Shown one piece after another: positions 42,293 to 52,306 of a stretch of DNA of 64,000 nucleotides. This DNA comes from JAAELZ01 sp965223465. GTDB lineage: Bacteria > Pseudomonadota > Gammaproteobacteria > Arenicellales > Poriferihabitantaceae. The translations under genes and the position numbers were made by a program. The notes under the pieces were generated by a model, which saw only the letters and a program-made list of their open reading frames with translations, searched no databases and had not been told where the DNA came from. The stretch is taken from contig OZ245025.1 of NCBI GenBank assembly GCA_965223465.1, forward strand, positions 1,116,001 to 1,180,000. Reading direction: 5' to 3'. Position 1 is the stretch's first letter, and each line of letters starts with the position of its first letter.

Positions 42293-43681
42293 CTAGTTTC
42301 GGCGTTTTCTGCGACGCGCACTCGATTTTGCCTTGGACTTTACTTTTGGTTTTGGGCGCGCCTTGGGGTCGGGCTCGAAAGGATTCTTTTCCACTCGGGG
42401 AATTAAACGGATGGTTACCCCCACTAAATTGTAGGCATCTGCTAGTGCTCTTTGCAAATAACGGATGTAGGTCTTGGGCAAAGCATCTACCTGATTACCA
42501 TGTAATATGATTACCGGTGGGTTCTTCCCCGCTTGATGGGCAAACTTTATTTTTATTTTACGCCCACGTTTCATAGGGGGTGCGGTATGTTCAACCGCAC
42601 GCGCCACGAAACGATTCAATTGCGCGGTAGGAAACGCATAAAAAGCGGCATCATATGCGCGTTTAACCATGGGCAAAAGCTTACCCACACCCGTACCATA
42701 CTTTGCCGATAAATATATAAATTCCACATTATCCATAAAGGCAAATTTCAGCTCCAAGGCCGCTTGTATTTGCGATTTTTCACGTCGACTCAAACCATCC
42801 CACTTATTGATTGCAATTACAATCGCGCGCCCCATTTCCTGAATCATATTGGCAATGGTCACATCTTGTGCACTGATACCCGCCTGTGCATCGAGTAACA
42901 ACACTGCCACATTACAATGCTCCAACGACTGCAAGGTCTTGATAATCGAAAACCTCTCGATGGTCTCGCTGACTTTAGCACGCCGGCGTACACCTGCGGT
43001 ATCCGTTATCCGGTAAAGCTGCTTTTGCGCCTCTACCTCGACGCTTACACTATCTCGGGTAGTCCCGGGTATGTCGCTGACAATCACGCGATTCTCGCCC
43101 AGCAAGGCGTTAGTAAGGGTCGATTTACCTGCGTTCGGCCGGCCCACCAACGCGACGCGCGGGATGCTGTCGTCTACTTCAGTATCATCAATCTGGTAGG
43201 GCAACAGCAACTTCTCGAGCAATGGTTTTACTCCATCACCTCGACTAGCAGAAATTGCAACTGGTTCACCCAGCCCCAGGCTCTGAAACTCAGCCGTCGC
43301 TATGGGTTTTTCCATGCCCTCACTTTTATTGACCAATACCGTGACATTGCGCCCTGATTTACGCAGTTTTTGCGCGAGTTGTGCATCATGGGGATGGATC
43401 CCTTGACGCGCGTCAACCAACATCAAAAGTTCATCAGCCTCATCTACAAGTAGCTCCACCTGACCAAGAATTTGCGGATCGAAGCCAGCTTTATCGAATG
43501 ATACGCCACCGCTATCCACCACTAAAAATGGCTTAGAAGCAATTTTCCCGCGACCATATAAACGATCGCGTGTGACCCCGGGTTGATCATCGACAATGGC
43601 ATCCCTGCTCGCGGTAAGCCGATTAAACAAAGTTGATTTACCTACATTGGGACGCCCGAGCAATGCGATGACAGGTAACAT
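42293..43681 (-). CDS. der: ribosome-associated GTPase Der (EngA)
   Basis: A 462-residue protein with two GTPase domains in tandem (GRPNVGKSTLFNRLT and GRPNAGKSTLTNALL), each with DxPG and NKxD boxes, and a C-terminal KH-like domain with a Lys/Arg-rich tail. It is essential for 50S ribosome assembly. Directly downstream of bamB, in the typical order bamB-der. Confidence 0.99.
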   Translation of the reverse strand: MLPVIALLGRPNVGKSTLFNRLTASRDAIVDDQPGVTRDRLYGRGKIASKPFLVVDSGGVSFDKAGFDPQILGQVELLVDEADELLMLVDARQGIHPHDAQLAQKLRKSGRNVTVLVNKSEGMEKPIATAEFQSLGLGEPVAISASRGDGVKPLLEKLLLPYQIDDTEVDDSIPRVALVGRPNAGKSTLTNALLGENRVIVSDIPGTTRDSVSVEVEAQKQLYRITDTAGVRRRAKVSETIERFSIIKTLQSLEHCNVAVLLLDAQAGISAQDVTIANMIQEMGRAIVIAINKWDGLSRREKSQIQAALELKFAFMDNVEFIYLSAKYGTGVGKLLPMVKRAYDAAFYAFPTAQLNRFVARAVEHTAPPMKRGRKIKIKFAHQAGKNPPVIILHGNQVDALPKTYIRYLQRALADAYNLVGVTIRLIPRVEKNPFEPDPKARPKPKVKSKAKSSARRRKRRN

Positions 43682-43750
43682 CAGAATAAAGAGATTAAAC
43701 CGAGCGCTCTGGAATTAGTTTGTAATACTGCGAAGGTGCGTCGCAACGCG

Positions 43751-44911
43751 TTAATACTCAATCAGTATAAGCGCACCGGAAGTACCTGAATAGGCGATAA
43801 ATCCCTGGTCAACCGCCTTTAGTGCTGTAATGGGTGATTTCCCGAGCCTCAATTGACTGGTTATTGCGCCGTCAGACGCATCGAGAAAATACACAACCCC
43901 ATCAATATTGCCCACCACCACCGATTCGCTCGAGAATATGGGGGCAGTCAGGCCATGGCCTTGCAATTTTCTTTGCTCCCAGAGGCGCTCACCACTGACC
44001 AGATCTAACATGCTAACCTCACTTTGCGGCCCTGTAATGGCCAATCGTTCGCCCGATATCGCAATCGACTTGCGGGTTGATGCCTCTGCATTACGCCAGA
44101 CCTCGTCTCCATTGCGCAAACGATAGGCGACGATCCCTCCTTGGTACGCACCAACCAATACCACTTGCCCCGCTAATACCGGTGCAGCATCAATATCAAT
44201 TAACCGTTCAATCTCATTTTTACCCGCTGGGCGAAATGCGCGTTTTTCCCAGAAAACGCCACCATTGAAAACATTATTGGCCAACACTCGACCACTGGAA
44301 AAACCGCTAATCGCACCTTCACCAGCGAGCAAACTCGGCGCATCCAAGCCAATACTTAGACTAGCAACCGGCCTTTCGAGCGCCCAAACCTGTTCACCCG
44401 TCACAGCGTTCAAGCCAATAATCTGGCCATCGAGGGTGCGAATAACCACCAATTGCTGATTCACCGCTGGCGCAGCTGAAAGGGAACGCCCAATTGACTG
44501 CCGCCATTTTTCACTCCCGTCTTTACGGTCAAGTGCAATGACCTCACCGGTAGTGTTAACGGCAAAAATACTGCCTGCATTTACGCCAACACCACTCGCG
44601 AGGCGATCATCAAGCTTAATATTTAGCGCTCTTTCTCCCGATGCGAGAGAGAACCGTGCGATCTGCCCACTTTGGCTCGAAACAAAAATGGAATCACCTT
44701 CGATAACGGGTTCAAAATGTGCACCTCCGGTTTTACTGCCCGAAGATGACGCGCGCCAACCCACGACCGCCGTATTATTATCTGCGACATCAGGTGTCGC
44801 TATCTGGGTCACGGCTTGATTTTCTTCCAGCGCAGCTTGCCGACCACTGCAACCCGTCAATATTGCGCTTATCAGAATAAGGAAAATTAGTTTCACATAG
44901 TGCATCTGCAT
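43751..44911 (-). CDS. bamB: outer membrane assembly lipoprotein BamB
   Basis: A 386-residue protein with a lipoprotein signal (LIFLILISAILTGCSG) and a beta-propeller of PQQ-type repeats (GEKWRQSIGRSL, GEQVWALERPVAS, GDEVWRN, GERLWEQRKL). It is a BAM-complex subunit for outer membrane protein folding. The start ATG is followed by another two codons on; both are possible. Confidence 0.97.
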   Translation of the reverse strand: MQMHYVKLIFLILISAILTGCSGRQAALEENQAVTQIATPDVADNNTAVVGWRASSSGSKTGGAHFEPVIEGDSIFVSSQSGQIARFSLASGERALNIKLDDRLASGVGVNAGSIFAVNTTGEVIALDRKDGSEKWRQSIGRSLSAAPAVNQQLVVIRTLDGQIIGLNAVTGEQVWALERPVASLSIGLDAPSLLAGEGAISGFSSGRVLANNVFNGGVFWEKRAFRPAGKNEIERLIDIDAAPVLAGQVVLVGAYQGGIVAYRLRNGDEVWRNAEASTRKSIAISGERLAITGPQSEVSMLDLVSGERLWEQRKLQGHGLTAPIFSSESVVVGNIDGVVYFLDASDGAITSQLRLGKSPITALKAVDQGFIAYSGTSGALILIEY

Positions 44912-44945
44912 AGACTGACCCGATTAGAAATTACTCGCTCGATAA

Positions 44946-45572
44946 TTATAAGTTATCAAGCTTGAGTTGGACCAAATTTGCCGGTTGGCCAGCCTCACCC
45001 AACAGATCAATACTAGATTGATATAACTCTTGGGCTGTTTGCGAATCCCCCTGTTTTAAATACGCATCTGCCTTTAACTCTGCCACCCTTGCTTGCATCA
45101 ACGGAAGGGCTAAACCCGTTTGTTTATCGAGTAAACCAATCGCCTCTGCCGGCTTATCCTGGGCTAGATACACCAAGGCAAGCCGCAATGCTGCCACTGC
45201 TCGCAAACCCTGATCATCAGTGGCCGACATAACTTCACCCAATAGTTTTTCTGCCTGGTCAAACTCCTGGGCATCATGTGCTTGTTTTGCCGCATTCATG
45301 CGAGCAAGTTGCGAGTAGACCGCAGAGGTGTCGGCTTGCACCAGCTTATCCAGTGCCCCCTGATCATCCGGCGTGGCAGTATAGTCTTCATATAGTTGGG
45401 CTATCTGAAGAGCATGATTCTCTTTATACGTTTTCCAATAGTTATAACCAACCACGATAATGGTTCCGATCACTATACCAGCAATAATTGAAGAACCATT
45501 TTCCTTCCACCAGGCTTTCGCCCGAGCCATATCTTCATCTTCAGCAAGTTCGATATCTATTTTGTCATTCAT
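44946..45572 (-). CDS. yfgM: YfgM-family ancillary SecYEG/periplasmic chaperone protein
   Basis: A 208-residue protein with a cytoplasmic N-terminus (DIELAEDEDMARAKAWWKEN), one membrane helix (SSIIAGIVIGTIIVVGYNYW) and TPR-like helices in the periplasm. YfgM assists SecYEG client proteins in E. coli. It overlaps hisS by eight bases and precedes bamB. Confidence 0.93.
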   Translation of the reverse strand: MNDKIDIELAEDEDMARAKAWWKENGSSIIAGIVIGTIIVVGYNYWKTYKENHALQIAQLYEDYTATPDDQGALDKLVQADTSAVYSQLARMNAAKQAHDAQEFDQAEKLLGEVMSATDDQGLRAVAALRLALVYLAQDKPAEAIGLLDKQTGLALPLMQARVAELKADAYLKQGDSQTAQELYQSSIDLLGEAGQPANLVQLKLDNL

Positions 45573-46842
45573 GAATTAAGTTCATATTGGTCTTGATAAA
45601 TTCGGCCAGCTGTTTAATTTTCACATTTTGACTGTGGCCCTGTCCGCGTAACGGTTTTACCTGTACTACACCCTGTTCTACCTCGTTTTCACCCACTATC
45701 AAGGCGATTTTCGCGCCACTTGTATGCGCTTTTTTCAACTGCGATTTTAACTTCCCAACGCCATGGTTCATAGCAATTGTTAGTTTTTGATCACGCAATG
45801 ACTCGGCCATTTTCAACGCGAGCTGGCTGGCAACAGATCCCATCGATATGATGTAGACATCAGTTGTACTTAGATCGAGAAATCTGTTTTCTTCTAACAT
45901 CAGTTCTACCAACCGTTCCATTCCCATGGCAAAACCACAAGCTGGGGTAGACCGCCCACCCCAGCGTTCGATGAGGTCATCATAACGTCCGCCAGCGCAC
46001 ACCGTATCTTGCGCCCCCAGTTTGCTGGTTTTCCACTCAAACACGGTCGAAGTATAGTAATCCAGCCCCCGCACCAACCCAGTATCTATTGTGTATTCAA
46101 TTTTTACATCATCGAGCATGTTACACACGCGCGAAAAATGCTCGCTAGCAGCGGAATCCAGGTAATCCTGAATAACCGGCGCACCTTTTACAATTTTCTG
46201 GGTATCGGTATTTTTACTATCGAGAATTCTTAGCGGATTGGTTTGCAGGCGGCGCTGACTATCTTGATCGAGCGCATCCACATGTTGACCTAAATAATCG
46301 ATCAAAGCCTGGCGGTATCGAGCACGGCACGCATCCGAACCCAGGCTGTTAAGATATAAATGCACATCACTTACGCCCAACGCTTTCCATATTCTAGCGC
46401 CCGCCAGTATGACTTCGACATCGGCTTCTGGGCCCGCCCATCCGATGGCCTCCATACCAAACTGCGCAAATTGGCGATAGCGGCCTTTTTGCGGACGCTC
46501 ACGACGGAACATTGGCCCTAAATACCACAATCGCGCCTGCTTATTATGGAACAAACCGTGTTGCACACCCGCGCGCACCAGTGCGGCAGTGTTCTCGGGT
46601 CGCATGCAAACCTGCTCCCCACCCGCATCTTGAAAAGCAAACATCTCCTTTTCAACAATGTCAGTTTGCGCACCAATAGAATGGACAAATAAAGCGGTTT
46701 TTTCCAGAATCGGTGTGCGAATTTCGGCATACCCATATGCCTGCGCGATTGCCCTTAATTCAGCTTCGATAAACTGCCAATACCCTGAATGATCAGGCAA
46801 TAGATCATTCATACCTTTGACAGACCGCAGTTTCTGACTCAT
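45565..46842 (-). CDS. hisS: histidyl-tRNA synthetase
   Basis: A 425-residue class II synthetase: motif 1 region in the N-terminus, motif 2 with MFRRERPQKGRYRQFAQFG, histidine A loop with DTGLVRGLDYYTSTVFEW, motif 3 with GFAMGMERLVELM and a C-terminal anticodon-binding domain. It charges tRNA-His. The usual ispG between rodZ and hisS is absent here. Confidence 0.99.
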   Translation of the reverse strand: MSQKLRSVKGMNDLLPDHSGYWQFIEAELRAIAQAYGYAEIRTPILEKTALFVHSIGAQTDIVEKEMFAFQDAGGEQVCMRPENTAALVRAGVQHGLFHNKQARLWYLGPMFRRERPQKGRYRQFAQFGMEAIGWAGPEADVEVILAGARIWKALGVSDVHLYLNSLGSDACRARYRQALIDYLGQHVDALDQDSQRRLQTNPLRILDSKNTDTQKIVKGAPVIQDYLDSAASEHFSRVCNMLDDVKIEYTIDTGLVRGLDYYTSTVFEWKTSKLGAQDTVCAGGRYDDLIERWGGRSTPACGFAMGMERLVELMLEENRFLDLSTTDVYIISMGSVASQLALKMAESLRDQKLTIAMNHGVGKLKSQLKKAHTSGAKIALIVGENEVEQGVVQVKPLRGQGHSQNVKIKQLAEFIKTNMNLIHE

Positions 46843-46948
46843 GACGAAATCATTTTTGTTTTTCCCGTCACGATGTCACCAAGCGGATAGCATAATCCTA
46901 TCTCGAAACGAGTATATTTAAGCGACATCGAGGAAAGCGTTGAGTTTT

Positions 46949-48133
46949 TTATAGAGATTCAAGGGTATCGCCGAGCTTGAAACGTGCAAACAACCCGCTT
47001 TTATGCGTTTCAAACGGAACATCCTGACCTTTATAAGTGATTTTTACACCACTTGGCGTACCAATATAGACATAAAATGGCGGGGTACCTTTCACCGTTA
47101 GTTGTTGACCTGCGGTTTCTGTTCGATAGATAAGCCGCTTATTCGTCTTGTCCCGAATATCTAACCAGGAGTCTTTATTTAGGGTTAAAAACATGGTTGT
47201 ACCATCAGCCGCGGCAGCATCATTTATAGCATTTTGCAGCCCCGCGGTTGGGGTATCTTGAGCTGCTAACGTGCCTGCGTTGTTTTGCTGTGGCGCTAAA
47301 TTGTTGAGCGACGTATTACCGGTTTGATTTTGCAAAAAGTTGCTCGTATTTCCTGCTGCAGAACTTGGTTGGCCTTGATTTCCCGATGGAGGCAATACCA
47401 GGCCTTGCTGTACACTGCCGCCTGGTTGAGGATTTTGTGTCGCTGGTTCCGAGAGGTTAGAAGACATGGCGTTATTCTCAACCGGCCTAAGTATCGAGTT
47501 GCTCGCTAGCTGGGAAGACTCATCCTCACTTTTGGTCGCTATAGAAGGATTAAGCGCTGGTTTCAATACTTCTGCAATTTGTGGCCCAGATACCTGTTCT
47601 TCGCCTTGGTCAGCAGGTCTCAACACTTGGGTCTCGTTGATATTTGGTGCTTGCTGGGCATTATTACCCTCTGTCTCTAGATTCTGACTGGCCACGGGCT
47701 GATCTGCCCTAAACCATTTAACCTGATCGAGTAAACCAAAGAACTGTTGCTGCCAGGCATAGTAGGCGAAGCCGATGAGACCAATCAACAATACCAACCC
47801 TAACCATCCTCCACCTGAGCTCTGGCGATGTGCTTTATTTACGTCGATGCCCGCCGCTTCGGGTACCACAATACTCAAATTGCGTTTATTTGCTTCGATC
47901 GTATCTTCAATATCGATCCCTAACAGGCGTGCATAACTCCTCCAGTAACCGATAACGTAAGTTGCACCGGGTAAATCTTCGTAACGATCAGCTTCTATCG
48001 CTCTAACGCTACTCGTCGATAAATGCAAGGCTTCCGCGACTGCTTCTATCGACCATTCATACTCTTCACGTTTTGCACGTAACACATTACCTGGGCCATA
48101 ATTTTGCGCAGGCAACTCTATTTCTTCACTCAT
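46949..48133 (-). CDS. rodZ: cytoskeleton protein RodZ
   Basis: A 394-residue protein: N-terminal helix-turn-helix (YEWSIEAVAEALHLSTSSVR), a membrane helix (GGWLGLVLLIGLIGFAYYAW), a low-complexity Gln/Asn/Ser periplasmic linker and a C-terminal DUF4115-like domain (KDSWLDIRDKTNKRLIYR, FYVYIGTPSGVKITYKGQD). It links MreB to the membrane for rod shape. It overlaps pilW by four bases. Confidence 0.95.
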   Translation of the reverse strand: MSEEIELPAQNYGPGNVLRAKREEYEWSIEAVAEALHLSTSSVRAIEADRYEDLPGATYVIGYWRSYARLLGIDIEDTIEANKRNLSIVVPEAAGIDVNKAHRQSSGGGWLGLVLLIGLIGFAYYAWQQQFFGLLDQVKWFRADQPVASQNLETEGNNAQQAPNINETQVLRPADQGEEQVSGPQIAEVLKPALNPSIATKSEDESSQLASNSILRPVENNAMSSNLSEPATQNPQPGGSVQQGLVLPPSGNQGQPSSAAGNTSNFLQNQTGNTSLNNLAPQQNNAGTLAAQDTPTAGLQNAINDAAAADGTTMFLTLNKDSWLDIRDKTNKRLIYRTETAGQQLTVKGTPPFYVYIGTPSGVKITYKGQDVPFETHKSGLFARFKLGDTLESL

Positions 48134-48882
48134 TGGCTAAAAAGCGCTTTGGCTTGGTTTGCTTGTTCACTTTTAGGGTATCGCGCCAAAAGCTGTTTGG
48201 TGTAGCGATCCCGCTCTTCAAGACTGGACAGATTGTTTTCCACCTTGGCAGCTAACAACAGCGCGTCTGCGGAGACCGTATTGGTCGCAAAATACCGCTG
48301 TAAAAATCCCCTGGCGGATAAATAATTATTCGCCCTATATTTAAACTGAGCCATAGATATCAACGCCTGGCGAGTATTGGGATGCGTCGCCAGCACCGCC
48401 TGATAGGCCTGTTCCGCCTTCTCAAGCTGTTGGTTTTTCTCATAGCATCGACCCAACGCAAGTTGGGTGCCAAAATCAGGCTGGGTTAACAGCAGCTGCT
48501 CGAGTACGGCGATACCTTCAACAGCAGCCTGGGTCTCACATAAAATAATCGCGTAATCACTATTTGCCTTGCGGTTATTGGGGTTTAACTGCACTGCGCG
48601 CTTTAAGTAGTTTCGGGCAAGCTCAAAATTAAGTGATTTGGCTTCTACCAATCCCAACCCATGATATGCGGGGCTCGAGCTTTGATTAATTGATAAAGCT
48701 TTTTGAAACGCTTCTCTGGCAACATCCAGCTGGTCACGCTGCAAATAGCTCATCCCCAATTCAACATGGGCCTTGACGCGCTGATTTTCGGGCCACACGT
48801 TGCTTGCAGGTTCGGTCGTCGCACACGCGCCCAAACCCAAGAGGAAACTCACCATAAACAATCGAGAAATTATATTCATCAT
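48130..48882 (-). CDS. pilW: type IV pilus biogenesis/stability lipoprotein PilW (PilF)
   Basis: A 250-residue protein with a lipoprotein signal (FMVSFLLGLGACAT) followed by six TPR repeats (KAHVELGMSYLQRDQLD, PAYHGLGLVEAKSLNFE and others). It helps the PilQ secretin assemble. The start follows the rlmN stop closely; a longer frame begins inside rlmN. Position between rlmN and rodZ is conserved. Confidence 0.93.
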   Translation of the reverse strand: MMNIISRLFMVSFLLGLGACATTEPASNVWPENQRVKAHVELGMSYLQRDQLDVAREAFQKALSINQSSSPAYHGLGLVEAKSLNFELARNYLKRAVQLNPNNRKANSDYAIILCETQAAVEGIAVLEQLLLTQPDFGTQLALGRCYEKNQQLEKAEQAYQAVLATHPNTRQALISMAQFKYRANNYLSARGFLQRYFATNTVSADALLLAAKVENNLSSLEERDRYTKQLLARYPKSEQANQAKALFSQ

Positions 48883-48883
48883 A

Positions 48884-50014
48884 TCAAGTTGCATTCGAAC
48901 TGACGCCATCTTTCAGCCGCTGAGATCTTTGGGTACGGTCATCGACTTTACCGACTAATTGACCACAGGCCGCATCAATGTCGTCACCGCGTGTTTTGCG
49001 CGTAATCGTAATGATACCATGGCTTATCAATATATCTCTAAATGCATCTACGCGCTCACGACTCGAACGCTTATATGGCACATTTTCAACTGGATTAAAG
49101 GGAATTAGATTGACTTTGCTTGGTACAGTTTTTAGTCGTTTGGCTAAAGCATGGGCCTGCTGATTTGAATCGTTGATTCCGTCGAGCAACAAATACTCAA
49201 ATGTAACCCGTGCACGCGCTCTATCACCAACATAATCCTTGCAGGCGGTAAGTAGCACCTCAATCGGGTATTTTTGGTTTAGAGGAACTAATTCATCCCG
49301 TAATTTATCGTCACTTGCATGCAAAGAGACCGCCAACGAAACCGGAAGCTCATTGGCCAGTTTTCGCATTTGTGGCACAACCCCTGCAGTGCTAAGCGTA
49401 ATGCGGCGCTTGGACAAGCCAAAAGCGAAGTCGTCAAGCAAAATTCTTATCGCTTTGGTGACTTGATCATAATTCAACAAAGGCTCACCCATTCCCATCA
49501 ATACAATATTGGTAATAGGCCGCGGGTCTTTTCCTTCACGCTGAATGGTTGGGTTGGTAGATTTGTCGTTCATCAACGCCTTCCAGGCTTGGGAAACTTG
49601 TCCGACGATTTCTCCAGCATCCAAATTGCGATTGAAACCCTGGCGCCCGGTGGCGCAAAAAGTACAATTCAAACTACAACCCACCTGAGATGAAATACAT
49701 AAAGTAGCACGCTCTTTTTCGGGAATCAGCACCACTTCAACCGCATTACCGTCTGCCAATCGCATTAACCATTTGCGCGTACCATCAGATGCAATATGGG
49801 TTTGCTCAATTTTTGGCAACTCGATACAAGCCTCATTGGTAAGGCGCTGCCTTAGCACCTTACTCAGGTTGTTCATCTGATCAAAATCAGTCACAAACGC
49901 CTGATGCATCCACTTAAACACCTGCTGCGCACGAAATGGAGGTTCGCCAAGCGCTTCGAAATACTGCGCTAACTCGGCCCGATCATACGCTAGCAAATTG
50001 GGGGTAGATAACAT
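48884..50014 (-). CDS. rlmN: dual-specificity RNA methyltransferase RlmN
   Basis: A 376-residue radical-SAM enzyme with the cluster motif CTFCATGRQGF, a catalytic Glu region PEKERATLC and a C-terminal Cys in GDDIDAACGQLVG. It methylates A2503 of 23S rRNA and A37 of tRNAs. Typical length. Lies between ndk and pilW. Confidence 0.98.
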   Translation of the reverse strand: MLSTPNLLAYDRAELAQYFEALGEPPFRAQQVFKWMHQAFVTDFDQMNNLSKVLRQRLTNEACIELPKIEQTHIASDGTRKWLMRLADGNAVEVVLIPEKERATLCISSQVGCSLNCTFCATGRQGFNRNLDAGEIVGQVSQAWKALMNDKSTNPTIQREGKDPRPITNIVLMGMGEPLLNYDQVTKAIRILLDDFAFGLSKRRITLSTAGVVPQMRKLANELPVSLAVSLHASDDKLRDELVPLNQKYPIEVLLTACKDYVGDRARARVTFEYLLLDGINDSNQQAHALAKRLKTVPSKVNLIPFNPVENVPYKRSSRERVDAFRDILISHGIITITRKTRGDDIDAACGQLVGKVDDRTQRSQRLKDGVSSNAT

Positions 50015-50048
50015 TTAACGTAACGACTATCGCTTTAAATACAGCGGA

Positions 50049-50477
50049 TTACCCTCGCGGGCAAATCTCGTCTTCACTAAAAAAATACGTGATTTCTTCC
50101 GCTGCAGTGTCTGGCCCGTCCGAACCATGTACTGAGTTCGCTTCGAGGCTCTCGGCAAAATCTGCCCGAATGGTGCCCGCATCTGCTTCCGCCGGGTTGG
50201 TCGCACCCATCACCTCGCGATTTTTCGCGATCGCATTCTCACCTTCTAACACCTGCACCATAACCGGGCCAGAGGTCATATAAGCAACCAAATCATGATA
50301 AAAAGGGCGTTCTTTATGCACGGCATAAAAACCACCGGCTTGCTCTGCATCCATATGCAGCATTTTCGATGCCACGATACTCAAACCTGCTTGTTCAAAA
50401 CGAGCATAGATTTTACCAATCAGATTACGTTTAACCGCATCAGGTTTGACAATAGAAAATGTGCGCTCAATGGCCAT
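50049..50477 (-). CDS. ndk: nucleoside diphosphate kinase
   Basis: A 142-residue protein with the start MAIERTFSIVKPDAVKRNLI and the active His in EANSVHGSDGPDTA. It equilibrates nucleoside triphosphates. The ATG is that of the usual N-terminus; a longer frame starts 18 codons before. Normal length. Confidence 0.99.
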   Translation of the reverse strand: MAIERTFSIVKPDAVKRNLIGKIYARFEQAGLSIVASKMLHMDAEQAGGFYAVHKERPFYHDLVAYMTSGPVMVQVLEGENAIAKNREVMGATNPAEADAGTIRADFAESLEANSVHGSDGPDTAAEEITYFFSEDEICPRG

Positions 50478-50549
50478 TGTTTTACTCCAAAATGTAAAGA
50501 AATATAGTTTGTTGCTGGGCGAAGCACCCAAAAAAATAAGCGCCCTATT

Positions 50550-51863
50550 CTATGCTGATAACGCTATTTTTCCCAGCAGAGTTTGTTCTTCTATCCCTGT
50601 AATTTGCACATCATGCCATTGGCCTTTATGCACTTTATTCGGACCATCAATCAGCCTAACCGGAAAATAATCATCACAGCGCGCAACCAAACCATTACGC
50701 TCACTCGATTCCACAATAGTGCGCTGCGTGGTCGATAGCCTTTGCAAGGCTTGTTTTTGCCACACTTTTTGGCCCATTTCGCGCACCATCTTTGCTCTGC
50801 GTTTTTTTTCTTTAGTGTCTACTTGCCCTGGAATTCTGGCCGCGGGTGTACCGGCTCGGCTTGAATAAGGAAATACATGCGGGTAGGCAATCTCGAGTAA
50901 CTCTATGGCTTCCAGAGTCTCGCTAAATTGTACCTCAGTTTCGGTTGGAAACCCCACCAGCACATCCGCGCTTAAAACCAAATTCGGTCGCAAACTGCGT
51001 AACTTTTCCACCCGCTGAAAAATCATCTCGCGGTTCGCGCGACGCTTCATACGCTTTAGAATCAAGCTATTGGCGCTTTGCATGGATAAATGAACGTGCG
51101 GGCAAATTTGAGCATGCGTCCCCACCAAGTCGATCAATTCATCTGATAAGTGATAAGGATCAATAGAAGAGATTCTGATGCGGCAATCCAGATCTAGCGC
51201 GAGCATCGCTCCCAGTAACCCCACCAATGATTGATTGTCTGATAGGCCTTCACCGTATGCGCCCAAATCCACGCCACAAACCACCACCTCTTTATAACCT
51301 TGTTCGACAATCTTCTGGTATTGCGCCAATACGGTTTGCTGCTGGAAAGACACGCTGGGGCCACGTGCCACATGAATAATGCAAAATGTGCAAGCCTGAT
51401 TACACCCCTGCTGAATTTGCATAAATGCGCGCGATTGTGTTTCATACCCGCTCAACAATTCCTGTGGGAGTCCGAGCAGCTCATCAAATTCCGGGTGTAA
51501 AGTAAACTTCTCTTCAAGCACCTGCGCTCGGCTTTCAATTAACCGCGGAAGGTCAAGTTTTACTGCATTACCCACGATCCAGTCGACTTCTTGTATTTCA
51601 GAAATAGCTCCTGCGTTGTTCTGGGCATAACAACCCGTCATGATCACGGTCGCGTCTGCATTTTGACGCTTTAGCTTTCGCGCGAGCTGGCGGCTTTGTC
51701 GATCCGCTTCGGCGGTGACGGTACAACTATTGATGATATAGATATCTGCTGACTCATTAGGCGTAACACGCTCGTAGCCCCGCTTACCCAAGCGCTGCAA
51801 AATCAGTTCAGATTCAAAAGTATTAACCTTGCAACCGAGCGTTGCAACGGCGACGCGCTTCAT
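50550..51863 (-). CDS. mtaB: tRNA t6A37 methylthiotransferase MtaB
   Basis: A 437-residue MiaB-family protein with LGCKVN at the start, the first-cluster Cys in NSCTVTAEAD and TGCYAQ, the radical-SAM CNQACTFCIIHVARGP and a TRAM-like end. The LGCKVN motif and the overall match point to MtaB rather than MiaB or RimO. It adds methylthio to t6A in tRNAs. It lies just after iscA, a fitting neighbour for an Fe-S enzyme. Confidence 0.93.
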   Translation of the reverse strand: MKRVAVATLGCKVNTFESELILQRLGKRGYERVTPNESADIYIINSCTVTAEADRQSRQLARKLKRQNADATVIMTGCYAQNNAGAISEIQEVDWIVGNAVKLDLPRLIESRAQVLEEKFTLHPEFDELLGLPQELLSGYETQSRAFMQIQQGCNQACTFCIIHVARGPSVSFQQQTVLAQYQKIVEQGYKEVVVCGVDLGAYGEGLSDNQSLVGLLGAMLALDLDCRIRISSIDPYHLSDELIDLVGTHAQICPHVHLSMQSANSLILKRMKRRANREMIFQRVEKLRSLRPNLVLSADVLVGFPTETEVQFSETLEAIELLEIAYPHVFPYSSRAGTPAARIPGQVDTKEKKRRAKMVREMGQKVWQKQALQRLSTTQRTIVESSERNGLVARCDDYFPVRLIDGPNKVHKGQWHDVQITGIEEQTLLGKIALSA

Positions 51864-51878
51864 GCCGATGGCGCTAGC

Positions 51879-52211
51879 CTAGCCAGACTCAACTGAAAAG
51901 CTTTCCCCACAACCGCATTCGTCTACTACTTTGGGATTGCTAAATTTAAACGCAGCAGCAAACCCATCGCTTTCGTAATCAATCTGGGTTCCATCGATAT
52001 GTTCAAGATGGCTTTTATCAACCATCACTTTAATTCCACGACTTTCAAATACCTCGTCGGTATCGCGAATTTCATCTGCCATATCTACGGTATAAGCAAA
52101 CCCCGAGCAACCGGCATTTTTCACGCCGAAACGTAATCCCATGGCGCCGTCCTGGGTCGCCAGATAACTGGAGATCTGATCTGCCGCGCTTTTAGTGAGT
52201 TCAATCGCCAT
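51879..52211 (-). CDS. A-type iron-sulfur carrier (IscA/ErpA-like)
   Basis: A 110-residue protein with the three Cys of A-type carriers (NAGCSGFAY and VDECGCGESF). It carries iron or clusters to apo-proteins. It sits downstream of trmJ where the iscRSUA operon normally begins, but iscR, iscS and iscU are absent from the gap. IscA is the closest fit by position; ErpA is an alternative. Confidence 0.93.
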   Translation of the reverse strand: MAIELTKSAADQISSYLATQDGAMGLRFGVKNAGCSGFAYTVDMADEIRDTDEVFESRGIKVMVDKSHLEHIDGTQIDYESDGFAAAFKFSNPKVVDECGCGESFSVESG

Positions 52212-52306
52212 ATCAATCGTCTGAATATTTTTTCAACATCTTAACCATTATGCTGTTTAAATCACATTTTCCAATAGCCTTTCAGCATAGCATTAGCTTA
52301 TCGGCA

